From the NCBI GenBank assembly GCA_017397685.1, contig JAFQID010000022.1:1-32220 (forward strand): a stretch of DNA of 32,220 nt, in the 5' to 3' direction. The position numbers were made by a program, and so were the translations under genes. This document shows positions 1 through 7,653 of the stretch, in pieces. The stretch is from Bacilli bacterium. GTDB lineage: Bacteria; Bacillota_I; Bacilli_A; RF39; UBA660. The notes under the pieces are model-generated. The model did no database searches. It saw only the letters and a list, made by a program, of their open reading frames with translations, and was not told the DNA's origin. How positions within the stretch are numbered: the stretch's first letter is position 1; each line of letters begins with the position of its first letter.

Positions 1-1
1 A

Positions 2-1570
2 TATAATACAGGGTGGTGTACGGCTGGAGAATCGACAGCTAAAAGTCAATTATCTATGGGAGATTTTTATGTTTATTATACGCTAGATGAAAATAATGAG
101 TATAAAGTACCAAGAGTTGCGATAAGAATGGAAGGAAATGATATTGGAGAGATAAGAGGGATAGCTAAAGATCAAAACATAGAATCAGATATGGAAATGA
201 TAGTTGAAGAGAAGTTAAAAGAGTTTCCAGATAGAGATAAGTATTATAAAAAAGTTAATGATATGAAGATGCTTACTTTGATATATAATAAGCATAAAAA
301 TAAAGAAGAACTTACGAAAGAAGAACTTAAGTTTTTGTATGAAATAGAAAATGAAATAATAAGTTTTGGATATGATATAGATCCTAGAATTAAAGAAATA
401 AAAAGAAGTAGAAATATAAAATATGATTTATCTTGTGTATTTGATTGTACACAAGAGCAGGTTGCTTTATCAGAGGAGGAATTAACAAAGGATACAATAT
501 GTTTATATGCTAGTTTATATAAATATAATAATCTTAATAAATATAATAAGGTTAGAAATGTTGATGAATTAGTGTTAGCCAAGTATATAAAAGGTTCGTT
601 ATATTTACCTTGGTTAAGAAGTGCAGAAGGATTATTATTACCGGAGTATATAGGTGAAGATTTGCGTTTATCTAGTTTAACTAGTGCAGTGGGATTAAAA
701 TTACCTAAGAGTATAGGAAGAGATTTATATTTATCTAGTTTAACAAGTGCAGAAGGATTAAAATTACCACAAAGTATAGGTGGATATTTATACTTATCAA
801 GTTTAAGGAGTGCGGAAGGATTAGAATTACCACAAATTATTAAATATGGTTTAGATTTATCTAGTTTAATAAGTGCTAAAGAATTAAAGTTGCCAAAAAT
901 TATTGAAGGAAATTTAGAATTGACTAGTTTAATAAGTGCAGAAGGATTAGAATTACCTCAAAATATGGAAGGAAAATTAGATTTATCCAGTTTAAAAAGC
1001 GCTAAAGGACTAGTATTACCAAAAAGTGTTGGTGGGAGTTTATATTTAAGAGAGTTAACAAGTGCTAATGGTTTAATATTACCTGAGAGTGTAGGAGGAG
1101 ATTTATATTTATCTAGTTTAAAAAGCGCTAAAGGACTAGTATTACCAAAAAGTGTTGGTGGGAGCTTATATTTGAAAGAGTTAACAAGTGCAGAGGGGTT
1201 AATATTACCGGAAAGTATAGGAGATGGTTTATATTTATCTAATTTGACAAGTGCTGAAGGATTAAAACTACCACGTATTATTGAAGGAGATTTAGATTTG
1301 TCTGGTTTAACAAGTACTGAGGGATTAATACTTCCAGAAAGTATAGAAGGAAATTTATATTTAAATAATTTAACAAATGCGGAAGGTTTTGTTTTTCCGC
1401 AATCTATTGGTTTGTTTGGTCACGGAATATTACAAATTAGATCTATAGGTGTTGAGGAAATTAATAATTTAAATATACCTGATAATATAAATTATAGTAT
1501 TATGTTTAAAAATGCTGTTGTTTCTTATAGAGATATTGATCAATATAAAAGTGAGAAAAAAATAATATAA
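2..1570 (+). CDS. 21-residue-repeat (LRR-like) protein, 5' partial
   Basis: The first ATG in frame is at 56, but the frame stays open to the window edge. The residues before that ATG read ...GWCTAGESTAKSQLS and then continue into MGDFYVYYT. I recognise this as a conserved N-terminal segment that accompanies repeat proteins in gut Firmicutes, although I cannot name the family with certainty. The real start is therefore upstream and this entry is partial. After a charged, largely helical region there are about thirteen tandem 21-residue units (about 611-1410) of the type SLTSAEGLKLPQSIGGYLYLS, with leucines spaced as in leucine-rich or beta-solenoid repeats, which usually mediate protein binding. 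No signal peptide or membrane segment is seen in the visible part. The gene ends at a bidirectional terminator shared with the convergent gene. Function unknown. Confidence 0.75.
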   Translation, partial: YNTGWCTAGESTAKSQLSMGDFYVYYTLDENNEYKVPRVAIRMEGNDIGEIRGIAKDQNIESDMEMIVEEKLKEFPDRDKYYKKVNDMKMLTLIYNKHKNKEELTKEELKFLYEIENEIISFGYDIDPRIKEIKRSRNIKYDLSCVFDCTQEQVALSEEELTKDTICLYASLYKYNNLNKYNKVRNVDELVLAKYIKGSLYLPWLRSAEGLLLPEYIGEDLRLSSLTSAVGLKLPKSIGRDLYLSSLTSAEGLKLPQSIGGYLYLSSLRSAEGLELPQIIKYGLDLSSLISAKELKLPKIIEGNLELTSLISAEGLELPQNMEGKLDLSSLKSAKGLVLPKSVGGSLYLRELTSANGLILPESVGGDLYLSSLKSAKGLVLPKSVGGSLYLKELTSAEGLILPESIGDGLYLSNLTSAEGLKLPRIIEGDLDLSGLTSTEGLILPESIEGNLYLNNLTNAEGFVFPQSIGLFGHGILQIRSIGVEEINNLNIPDNINYSIMFKNAVVSYRDIDQYKSEKKII

Positions 1571-1573
1571 TAT

Positions 1574-1605
1574 AAAACAAAGTGAAAATCAGTCACTTTG
1601 TTTTT
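1574..1605. terminator. Bidirectional intrinsic terminator
   Basis: A 12-bp perfect stem (AAAACAAAGTGA at 1574-1585 with TCACTTTGTTTT at 1593-1604) around a 7-nt loop, with T-runs in both directions. It lies between convergent genes, and its 3' arm touches the stop codon of the minus-strand gene. Confidence 0.85.
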
Positions 1606-2221
1606 AAAATCTTATTTGATTATTAATTTTCTTTATTAGTGCTTCATATTCTTTTTGATCGTTTACGTTTGCGATTTCGTTTTCATTTATTAATGAAAAG
1701 TTTTCTAGTAGTGGTGTTTTATCTTCTGTTTTTATATTGTTTATTTTTTTGTATATTGACCAGCCAGCTCTATTTATTTTTTTGCCTGTTTCTATTTCTT
1801 TTTTTCTTAGTTTATCAACATTGTATTTGAATTTAGTATGATTTATTACTTTTATTGCTACTATTGATTCTTGAGTTCCAAAGAATAGTATATCATCAGT
1901 TGGCTTATTTATTATTTTTTCTATTATTGAATCGTAGTAGTAAGTATCTCCATAAAGGAAAGTAACTGGTTCACCAAGGTATTTATAATAAAACATATTA
2001 AATAGTTTGCAGTCATATATTAATGGAAGTCTTGTTGCTCCGGGAGTTTCATATAGTTCATTATCTGATACTATAAATATTTCTTCTGCTTTATTTTCTT
2101 TTAGTTGTCTAACTAATCTTTCTAGTAGGTTTTCTTTTCCTATTTTTATTAGGTGTTTTGTTGTGTGTTTATATTTTCTCCATCTTGTTGCTGGTCCGCC
2201 AGCCATTATAATATATTTCAT
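1604..2221 (-). CDS. NTP-transferase (MobA-like) family nucleotidyltransferase
   Basis: A 205-residue protein whose N-terminus has the hydrophobic strand plus glycine motif of sugar-phosphate and related nucleotidyltransferases (YIIMAGGPATRW, then a KH-TTKHLIKIG segment in place of the usual proline-lysine). FLYGDTYYYD near residue 90 is the likely metal- and nucleotide-binding acidic site. Such enzymes make an NDP- or CMP-activated precursor. Its ATG follows the stop of the glycerophosphotransferase gene by 3 nt, with a GAGG ribosome binding site inside the end of that gene, so the two are co-transcribed. This suggests it activates a building block for the same surface polymer. The substrate cannot be read from sequence. 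It is short for the family (many have 230-290 residues) but has its own start and terminator. Confidence 0.7.
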   Translation of the reverse strand: MKYIIMAGGPATRWRKYKHTTKHLIKIGKENLLERLVRQLKENKAEEIFIVSDNELYETPGATRLPLIYDCKLFNMFYYKYLGEPVTFLYGDTYYYDSIIEKIINKPTDDILFFGTQESIVAIKVINHTKFKYNVDKLRKKEIETGKKINRAGWSIYKKINNIKTEDKTPLLENFSLINENEIANVNDQKEYEALIKKINNQIRF

Positions 2222-2224
2222 TTT

Positions 2225-3343
2225 TTACCTCTTTTCTTTAACGTGGTTCATAATGAAGTCAACGATTAATTTTGTTGATTGTCCGAGCTTTTGCGGTAAG
2301 TATTTTTTTATGAAGTTTTCTAATGCTTTTATGTCATAGTTATCTTTATTTATTATATCAAATATTGGCTCAATTGTTTCAAATGAACATGTTGGCATTG
2401 ATTTTTTAGGATCTAGGTTTAGTCCATTTTTTGTCATATATTCTTCATAATCATATAAATAATAAAGAGTCTTCTTTTTTAGTATTGCAGCTTCTAATGA
2501 TATAGAGCCGTAGTCTGCAATTATATAATCACATACATGTAAAAGGTCAGCAACATCAAATTCTTTTAAGCTAAGCAAGTATATTCCTTCTTTGTTTATC
2601 TCTAGTTTTTGATTAGGATGGCAAGTTATAATAAGTGCGAAATCTTTTGGATTATATTTATTTATAAGAATTTGTGGTCCTTTTACGTCATATGTTCTAA
2701 ATGTTGGTGCGTAGTATACAATTTTTTTGTTTTTAAGTTCTGGGTATTTTGTAAAAAATTTCTTTTTTGCATTTTCTTCATTTTGAAGAATGTAATCTAT
2801 TCTAGGAAGGCCATAGTTGAGTAATACATCTTTTTTAACATTAAATCCTTCTTCATAGAACTTATCAAATGCTTCTCCACCTGCGATGATAGCGTCATAG
2901 TTTTTGTGCATACAAAGTAGTTTAGCACTTTTACTACTTCTACCTGAGATTGTATCTAATGTTTGATATCCTGATTTTTTTATTTTACCAATTGAGTGCC
3001 ATATTTGAAGAACTTTAAGAGTCTTTTTATGTTTTAATATACACACTGGTATGCAATAAGAATCTATAATTGCCATTTTTGATGTTGCTAGATGATACAT
3101 TTGTCTTAGTATTTCAAATGCGTATAATAATTTATCTTTTAAATTTTTTCCAATTCTTTTGCATAGGAAAACCATTTCTATATTTTTATCTCTTTTTTCT
3201 ATTTCTTTTTTTATCATTTCAAAGTCTATGTGTATGTAGTCTGTTTGTCTACTTATGAATACTATTTTATTATTATTAGTCGGAAATAGTTTTAAAATTG
3301 CGTATATTGTTTTTAGAATTAGTTTAAATACTTTTATTATCAT
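2225..3343 (-). CDS. CDP-glycerol glycerophosphotransferase family protein (TagB/TagF-like)
   Basis: A 372-residue protein with the family hallmarks: IWHSIGKIKKSGYQT around residue 115, YAPTFR around residue 212, and DYIIADYGSISLEAAILKKK near residue 280 (the CDP-binding SxxxxE region). An N-terminal hydrophobic/amphipathic stretch (about residues 1-20) would hold it at the inner membrane face, as in TagB and TagF. These enzymes transfer glycerol phosphate, or related polyol phosphates, from CDP-glycerol to a lipid-linked carrier in teichoic-acid-type polymer synthesis. It is the first gene of a two-gene minus-strand operon, starts at an ATG behind GGAG, and has a good promoter at 3380-3408. 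The divergent ATP-grasp gene and the TagG/TagH-type exporter downstream fit a wall-polymer role. Acceptor and exact donor are unknown. Confidence 0.85.
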   Translation of the reverse strand: MIIKVFKLILKTIYAILKLFPTNNNKIVFISRQTDYIHIDFEMIKKEIEKRDKNIEMVFLCKRIGKNLKDKLLYAFEILRQMYHLATSKMAIIDSYCIPVCILKHKKTLKVLQIWHSIGKIKKSGYQTLDTISGRSSKSAKLLCMHKNYDAIIAGGEAFDKFYEEGFNVKKDVLLNYGLPRIDYILQNEENAKKKFFTKYPELKNKKIVYYAPTFRTYDVKGPQILINKYNPKDFALIITCHPNQKLEINKEGIYLLSLKEFDVADLLHVCDYIIADYGSISLEAAILKKKTLYYLYDYEEYMTKNGLNLDPKKSMPTCSFETIEPIFDIINKDNYDIKALENFIKKYLPQKLGQSTKLIVDFIMNHVKEKR

Positions 3344-3379
3344 AATTACTCCATAAAATTAATTTTAATTAACAACTAT

Positions 3380-3408
3380 ATTTTAACATATATGAAAGAT
3401 TTTTACAA
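3380..3408 (-). promoter_or_regulatory. Sigma-A-type promoter of the glycerophosphotransferase operon
   Basis: Read on the minus strand: TTGTAA (3408-3403), a 17-nt spacer, TAAAAT (3385-3380), with a TG just upstream of the -10. It sits back to back with the plus-strand promoter at 3415-3442. Confidence 0.65.
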
Positions 3409-3414
3409 AAAGAA

Positions 3415-3442
3415 TTGTTATTGGATAAAAATTTGTTATAAT
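3415..3442 (+). promoter_or_regulatory. Sigma-A-type promoter of the first ATP-grasp gene
   Basis: TTGTTA (3415-3420), a 16-nt spacer and TATAAT (3437-3442) with an extended TG motif at 3434-3435. It lies inside an apparent upstream extension of the reading frame, which is why the start at 3461 is preferred. Confidence 0.7.
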
Positions 3443-3460
3443 TTTTATGGAGGATATATT

Positions 3461-4756
3461 ATGAAAAAGTTAAAAAAGATTATTAAAAGACAAGGTATTT
3501 TAAAAGATATGAAGCTTAGTAGTATATTTAAGATAATTTGTAAGAAGAATTATTATTATAATAAAAAGATTGTTTTTTCTATTAAAGAAGTTTGTGATTT
3601 TATAGGAATTAGTGTACCTAAGGAGTTTGATGATATTAAAAGGGTTCCTTTTAATAAAACTAATTTGTTTGATGAACTTGAAAATAAAGAAAAGATTTTT
3701 GAAAGCATTGTTAGGGAAAGAAAGTATGATATAGAATATTTTACTAAACAGTTTTTAAATATTAAAAATTTTAGAGAAAAGTATGATTATCAAGAGTGTT
3801 TTGAAAAAGATGATGTAATGTTTTTAAAGATGTTTATTGAATGGTATTATATGTATGAGGATTATGGGTTTAATTATAATGATTATTATGATTATGAAAT
3901 ATATAATAAGAGTGTAAGTGAACTTGATGGATTTTTAAATAGTAAGTATAGAAGTAGGGTTTTTATTGCTTGTAATGATAAGAATTATACTTTTCCTTTT
4001 AAGAATAAGGCTGAGTTTAATAAAACTTTTAGTAAATTTATTTCTAGAGACTGGATTGATGCGACTAACTCTAGTGAAGAAGAGTTTTTAAAGTTTGTTA
4101 AAAAGCATCCTAAGTTTTTTGCTAAACCTATATATGGAACAGGTGGTGAAGGTGCTGGTATAAAGGAATATAAAGATAATTTTGATGAACTTTATGAGTA
4201 TTGTAAAAAATACAAGTGTATATGTGAGGAAGTTGTTAAGCAACATAAGGATATGGCTAAATTTAATAAGGATACTTTAAATACTCTTAGAGTATATACT
4301 TTGGTACCGCTTAACGGAAAGCCTTTTGTTACAGTTGCAAATGCTAGGTTTGGTAGAAAAGGAAATGCAGTTGACAATTTTCATATGGGTGGGGTTTGCA
4401 CTGAAATTGATGTTGAAACTGAGATTATTAATTCTGATTCTATTAATAGAGTTCATTTAAGGTTTGAAAAGCATCCTGATAGTAAAGTGGTTTTTAAAGG
4501 CACTAAGATTCCTGGCTGGGAAGCTGTGGTTAAAGCTGTGTGCGAAGCTGCTTTATATGTTCCTGAGGTTAGACATGTAGGATGGGATATTGCGATTAAT
4601 AGTGATGGAACAGCAGAGTTTATTGAGGGTAATGGCTGGCCAAATTTTGATATTACACAGGCTGCTAGCCAAGTTGGTAAGAAACATAGATACGAAAAAT
4701 ATATAGATGAACTTTGGGAACTTAGAAAGAAGAATAAGAAAAAAGATGAAAGATAA
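3461..4756 (+). CDS. Sugar-transfer-associated ATP-grasp protein (paralogue 1)
   Basis: A 431-residue protein. The start at 3461 has a GGAGG site 5-10 nt upstream; an in-frame ATG at 3392 lies upstream of the promoter and is rejected. The C-terminal half is an ATP-grasp domain of the sugar-transfer-associated type: FAKPIYGTGGEGAGI (nucleotide-binding lysine and glycine loop), ICEEVVKQH, DTLNTLRVYT, EKHPDSKVVFKGTKIPGW, VGWDIAINSDG and the metal-binding IEGNG. ATP-grasp ligases join a carboxylate to an amine or similar nucleophile through an acyl phosphate. In this family they lie beside glycosyltransferase and polymer genes, but few substrates are known. The N-terminal 180 residues are lysine/tyrosine-rich and unlike the other paralogues. 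Three more paralogues follow downstream, after a relic-filled gap. Confidence 0.85.
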   Translation: MKKLKKIIKRQGILKDMKLSSIFKIICKKNYYYNKKIVFSIKEVCDFIGISVPKEFDDIKRVPFNKTNLFDELENKEKIFESIVRERKYDIEYFTKQFLNIKNFREKYDYQECFEKDDVMFLKMFIEWYYMYEDYGFNYNDYYDYEIYNKSVSELDGFLNSKYRSRVFIACNDKNYTFPFKNKAEFNKTFSKFISRDWIDATNSSEEEFLKFVKKHPKFFAKPIYGTGGEGAGIKEYKDNFDELYEYCKKYKCICEEVVKQHKDMAKFNKDTLNTLRVYTLVPLNGKPFVTVANARFGRKGNAVDNFHMGGVCTEIDVETEIINSDSINRVHLRFEKHPDSKVVFKGTKIPGWEAVVKAVCEAALYVPEVRHVGWDIAINSDGTAEFIEGNGWPNFDITQAASQVGKKHRYEKYIDELWELRKKNKKKDER

Positions 4757-4850
4757 TTTTATTAACGTTGTATTTTACAATAGTAAATAAAATCTTTTTA
4801 TTTGTATTTATTCTATTAAACTTTTTGTTTGTTTACTTTAAGGTTACCAT

Positions 4851-5067
4851 CGCAAGAACACTATATAGAATGAGGCAATTATTTTTAACATTTAGTAGTC
4901 AAAAAGTGTCAACATTGTTGAGAATTTTGATAAATTTACGGAAATTTTAATATAAAAGATAGCAAAAAATTAATGTATATATATATTCTGTTGGGATGAT
5001 TGGATTATATCAAGAGAATACGAATTAATTTGATTAGATGTTAGCATATCTAAAAAATATTTAAATT
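4851..5067 (+). pseudogene. Decayed DUF1016 (YhcG-type) nuclease gene remnant
   Basis: Two blocks match the intact DUF1016 gene at 30723-31610. Block 1 (4851 to about 4930) encodes RTLYRMRQLFLTFSSQKVST, matching RTLFRMRQFYNVFSNEKVST of the intact protein (around 30926-31000). Block 2 (about 4985-5067) matches the 3' end of the gene, its TGA stop and the following 35 nt (around 31562-31646). The roughly 560 bp that separate these blocks in the intact copy have been reduced to about 55 bp. An open frame at 4768-4950 covers block 1, but it runs on unrelated sequence at both ends and has no ribosome binding site, so I do not call it a gene. Confidence 0.7.
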
Positions 5068-5190
5068 ATATATATTTTATTAATAAGTGATATGTAGGTA
5101 TGTAAAAGATAATTATTAGTAATTTGATAGTTAATTTTTACATACTTTTTATTGATTAAAATTTAAAAATAACGATTTGCTTTTACTATT
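5055..5190. repeat. Structured repeat element, copy 1
   Basis: About 135 nt resembling 30505-30640. The core holds a hairpin: GTATGTAAAA (5098-5107) pairs with TTTTACATAC (5136-5145), followed by a short T-run. In the other copy the equivalent arms are GTATATAAAA and TTTTATATAC, so the pair changed on both sides. Here the element lies just after the remnant of the DUF1016 gene end; in the other copy it lies upstream of the intact DUF1016 gene. The T-run suggests a terminator, but its duplication with the nuclease genes suggests it belongs to the same mobile or duplicated module. Confidence 0.6.
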
Positions 5191-5223
5191 CAACTTATGT
5201 AATATGTTTTTTGAGGTGGTTTA

Positions 5224-5395
5224 ATGAATAAGAAAATAGTCAGTAATTTGAATGTTATTTAAAGAAGGTATAGAACACAGAAGCATTGAAATAGTTAAAA
5301 ATATGTTAAATGAGAATGCTGATAATTTATTTATTAGTAAAATTACAGGATTAACTATTGAAGAAATAGAGAAGTTATATAATATATATATTTAA
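5224..5395 (+). pseudogene. Rpn-family (PD-(D/E)XK transposase-like) gene remnant
   Basis: A start codon with a good GAGGTGG site (5212-5218) opens MNKKIVSNLNVI and then stops. A shifted frame from 5252 encodes 47 residues, beginning MLFKEGIEHRSIEIVKNMLN and ending ITGLTIEEIEKLYNIYI. That is the typical C-terminus of Rpn/PD-(D/E)XK nuclease family proteins (KEGxExGxxEIAKNxL...GLSIEEIxKL). The catalytic middle is missing, so this looks like a start and an end joined by deletion, followed by a real terminator. It pairs with the DUF1016 remnant just upstream, mirroring the DUF1016-Rpn order at 30723-32220. It might still make a 47-residue peptide, but a function is doubtful. Confidence 0.6.
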
Positions 5396-5420
5396 CTTGA
5401 TAAGCAATTATCAGGTTTTT
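5396..5420 (+). terminator. Intrinsic terminator after the Rpn remnant
   Basis: CTTGATAA (5396-5403) pairs with TTATCAGG (5408-5415) around the loop GCAA, followed by TTTTT. It directly abuts the stop codon of the Rpn fragment. Confidence 0.8.
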
Positions 5421-5444
5421 CTTTACGTTTTATTTTACTAATGA

Positions 5445-5474
5445 TTTACTTTATGTTATGGTTTATTATATAAT
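5445..5474 (+). promoter_or_regulatory. Sigma-A-type promoter of the ATP-grasp/CapA operon
   Basis: TTTACT (5445-5450), an 18-nt spacer and TATAAT (5469-5474), 24 nt before the start of the next gene. Confidence 0.55.
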
Positions 5475-5498
5475 TAATATGTGAATTAAGAGGTTTAT

Positions 5499-6533
5499 AT
5501 GAATAAAATAAAAAGAATTGTTAGGCTTTGTGCTGTATGGATTATTAAAATATTATTTGGTAAGAAACATTTTAAGGTGTCTTTTATTAAGAGGTTATAC
5601 TTTGCGATTAATGGTGGGTTTATGGCTGATCAAGTTGTTTTGTATGATTTAAATAATAAAAAAAAGAATGATTATTTATCTGAGTTTGATTGGTATAAGT
5701 CTAGATATATTAATGGTAGTTATGGAAGAGTTCTTGATAATAAGGTTGTGTGTAGTGATTTATTAAAAGAGTATGTTAAAGTACCTAATGTTTTTTATAT
5801 TAAAAAAGATGAGTTTATTTTTTCTTATGATGGCAAGGAATGTAGTTATGATAGAATTATTAACTCTTTAAAGAAAGAAGGTAAGTTATTTATTAAACCT
5901 ATTAGTGCGGGTAAAGGCAAAGGGGTTAATAGACTTAGTTATGATAATGATATGTTTTATATTGATGAGAAAGAGATTAGTTTTGATGATTTAATTTTAT
6001 TTCTTAAGAATAGAAAGTCTTGGTTTATATGTGAGAATATAAAACAAAGTAGTTTTTTAGATAAAATTTATGATAAGACTAGTAATACGATGAGAATTAT
6101 TAGTGTTAGAGATAAAAATAGTAATAAGTGTGAGGTTATTAATGCTGTTTTAAGAATAGGTACTAAAGAGACTATCCCCGTTGATAATGGTTCTAGGGGA
6201 GGACTTGTTTGTAAGATTGATATAGAAAGTGGTAAATTATCTAGTGCAAAATCTATTCAAAAAATATGTGATTTTGAGAAACATCCTGATTCTGGTAGTG
6301 TAATTGAAGGAAAGATTATTCCTAATTGGGATAAAATAAAAAAAGAAATAGTTAGTTTGATGGAAAAACTTCCATATATTTATTTTATTGCATGGGATGT
6401 ACTGCTTACTGATGATGGTATATGTATTATAGAGGCTAATTCTTCGTCTGGAGTTAATATTGTTCAGATGTGGGGTGGTCAAAGAAATGAAAAATTAGGA
6501 GAGTTTTATAGAACTCATAATATTATAAGATAG
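5499..6533 (+). CDS. Sugar-transfer-associated ATP-grasp protein (paralogue 2)
   Basis: A 344-residue protein starting behind AAGAGG. Visible ATP-grasp elements: LFIKPISAGKGKGVNRL (ATP-binding lysine and glycine loop) near residue 130, FICENIKQ, SNTMRIISVR, EKHPDSGSVIEGKIIPNW, FIAWDVLLTDDG and the metal-binding IIEANSSSG. This paralogue has EAN and AWD where the other three have EGN and GWD, so it is the most divergent at the active site. The N-terminus (residues 1-40) is basic with a hydrophobic patch and may contact the membrane. It is the first gene of a plus-strand operon (gaps of 10 nt or overlaps) with paralogues 3 and 4 and CapA. A role in amide or ester decoration of a surface polymer is inferred. 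Confidence 0.82.
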   Translation: MNKIKRIVRLCAVWIIKILFGKKHFKVSFIKRLYFAINGGFMADQVVLYDLNNKKKNDYLSEFDWYKSRYINGSYGRVLDNKVVCSDLLKEYVKVPNVFYIKKDEFIFSYDGKECSYDRIINSLKKEGKLFIKPISAGKGKGVNRLSYDNDMFYIDEKEISFDDLILFLKNRKSWFICENIKQSSFLDKIYDKTSNTMRIISVRDKNSNKCEVINAVLRIGTKETIPVDNGSRGGLVCKIDIESGKLSSAKSIQKICDFEKHPDSGSVIEGKIIPNWDKIKKEIVSLMEKLPYIYFIAWDVLLTDDGICIIEANSSSGVNIVQMWGGQRNEKLGEFYRTHNIIR

Positions 6534-6543
6534 GAGATAAGGT

Positions 6544-7653
6544 ATGATAGAAAAAATTAGAGTTTTTATGAAGAAGTGTTATGAAAAGTGTAATTTTAGT
6601 AAGATAATTTTATATTTTATATCTTTAGTTATATTGGTTATTTCAAGAAAATATAAAGGTTTTATCAATGAGGCTAATGAAGCAATTAATGATCATGTTA
6701 AGGATAAAAGTAATATTAGTAAGATTAAAAGAGAACTTATTTTGTTTAGGGTGATTTATAAGATAAGACCTAATGAGTATTTTTTGTATGATTTTAGTAG
6801 TAGAAGTTATAGTGATAGAGATAAATATATTACTAGAGAAATGACTAATGGTTATTATAAACTTATTAATAATTTTGATGCACTTAAGATTTTTAATGAT
6901 AAATATTTATCTTATAAAGTTTTTAAGGATTTGTTTAATAGGGATATGTTTTATTATAAGGATGAAGAAGATAAGGAAGAGTTTATTAATTTTGTTAAGA
7001 AGAATAATAGTTTTGTTTTAAAACCAGTTGATGGACATGGTGGGGTTGGAATTAGATTTTTAAGTTTATCTGATTATAAGAGTGTTTTGGAGTTATATGA
7101 TAGTGTTAAGGAATTTTCTCCGTTTGTGGTTGAGGAAATTGTTAATCAAAGTTTGGATATGGCAAGTTTTCATCCTGAATCTTTGAATACTGTAAGGGTT
7201 GTTACTTTTCAAAATTATGGGCATATGTCTATTGTTTGGGCTTTTTTAAGAGTTGGGCAGGGTGATAGTAATGTTGATAATATGACTAGCGGTGGTCTTG
7301 GTGCGCTTGTTGATAATGAAACTGGAATTGTTATAAGTGATGCGATTGATTATAAGGGTAGTAAGGTTGTTAGTCATCCTGATAGTAATGTTGTGTTTAA
7401 AGGTTTTAAGATTCCTGACTGGGAAGGACTTAAAAGTATTTTAGCCAAGCTTAGTGCTAAGGTGCCATCTGCTCACTGTATAGGATGGGATATGGCTCAT
7501 ACTGATAAGGGGTGGGTACTTATTGAAGGTAATGGTAGAGCGCAAGTTGTTACTATTCAAGTACTTAATGATAAGGGTTATAAACCTTTATTTGAAAAAA
7601 TGGCATATTTATGTAATGTAGATTGTGGGGATGAAAATGATGAAGAAGAGTAA
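6544..7653 (+). CDS. Sugar-transfer-associated ATP-grasp protein (paralogue 3)
   Basis: A 369-residue protein, 10 nt after paralogue 2, with GGAGATAAGG before the ATG. A hydrophobic segment (ILYFISLVILVIS, about residues 22-34) could be a membrane anchor. ATP-grasp motifs: FVLKPVDGHGGVGIRF, VVEEIVNQSLDMASFHPESL, LNTVRVVTF, VSHPDSNVVFKGFKIPDW, CIGWDMAHTDKGW and LIEGNGRAQVV. The Asp/Asn metal ligands expected of the fold appear intact, so it should be active. Its end overlaps the start region of the CapA-like gene, which implies translational coupling. Confidence 0.83.
   Translation: MIEKIRVFMKKCYEKCNFSKIILYFISLVILVISRKYKGFINEANEAINDHVKDKSNISKIKRELILFRVIYKIRPNEYFLYDFSSRSYSDRDKYITREMTNGYYKLINNFDALKIFNDKYLSYKVFKDLFNRDMFYYKDEEDKEEFINFVKKNNSFVLKPVDGHGGVGIRFLSLSDYKSVLELYDSVKEFSPFVVEEIVNQSLDMASFHPESLNTVRVVTFQNYGHMSIVWAFLRVGQGDSNVDNMTSGGLGALVDNETGIVISDAIDYKGSKVVSHPDSNVVFKGFKIPDWEGLKSILAKLSAKVPSAHCIGWDMAHTDKGWVLIEGNGRAQVVTIQVLNDKGYKPLFEKMAYLCNVDCGDENDEEE

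Noticed and set aside
611-1410. Regularly spaced 63-bp DNA repeats considered as a CRISPR or satellite array
   Set aside because: They lie in one long reading frame, keep the codon phase and encode a regular protein repeat, with no constant repeat/variable spacer pattern. No CRISPR array is seen anywhere in the window.
4768-4950. 60-codon open frame after the first ATP-grasp gene
   Set aside because: It has no ribosome binding site, and its only meaningful part is a fragment of the DUF1016 family; it is better described as part of a pseudogene.
7625-7636. GTG at 7625 as the start of the CapA-like gene
   Set aside because: The only purine-rich site (GGGG at 7627-7630) lies downstream of it, so the ATG at 7637 or 7640 is more likely.
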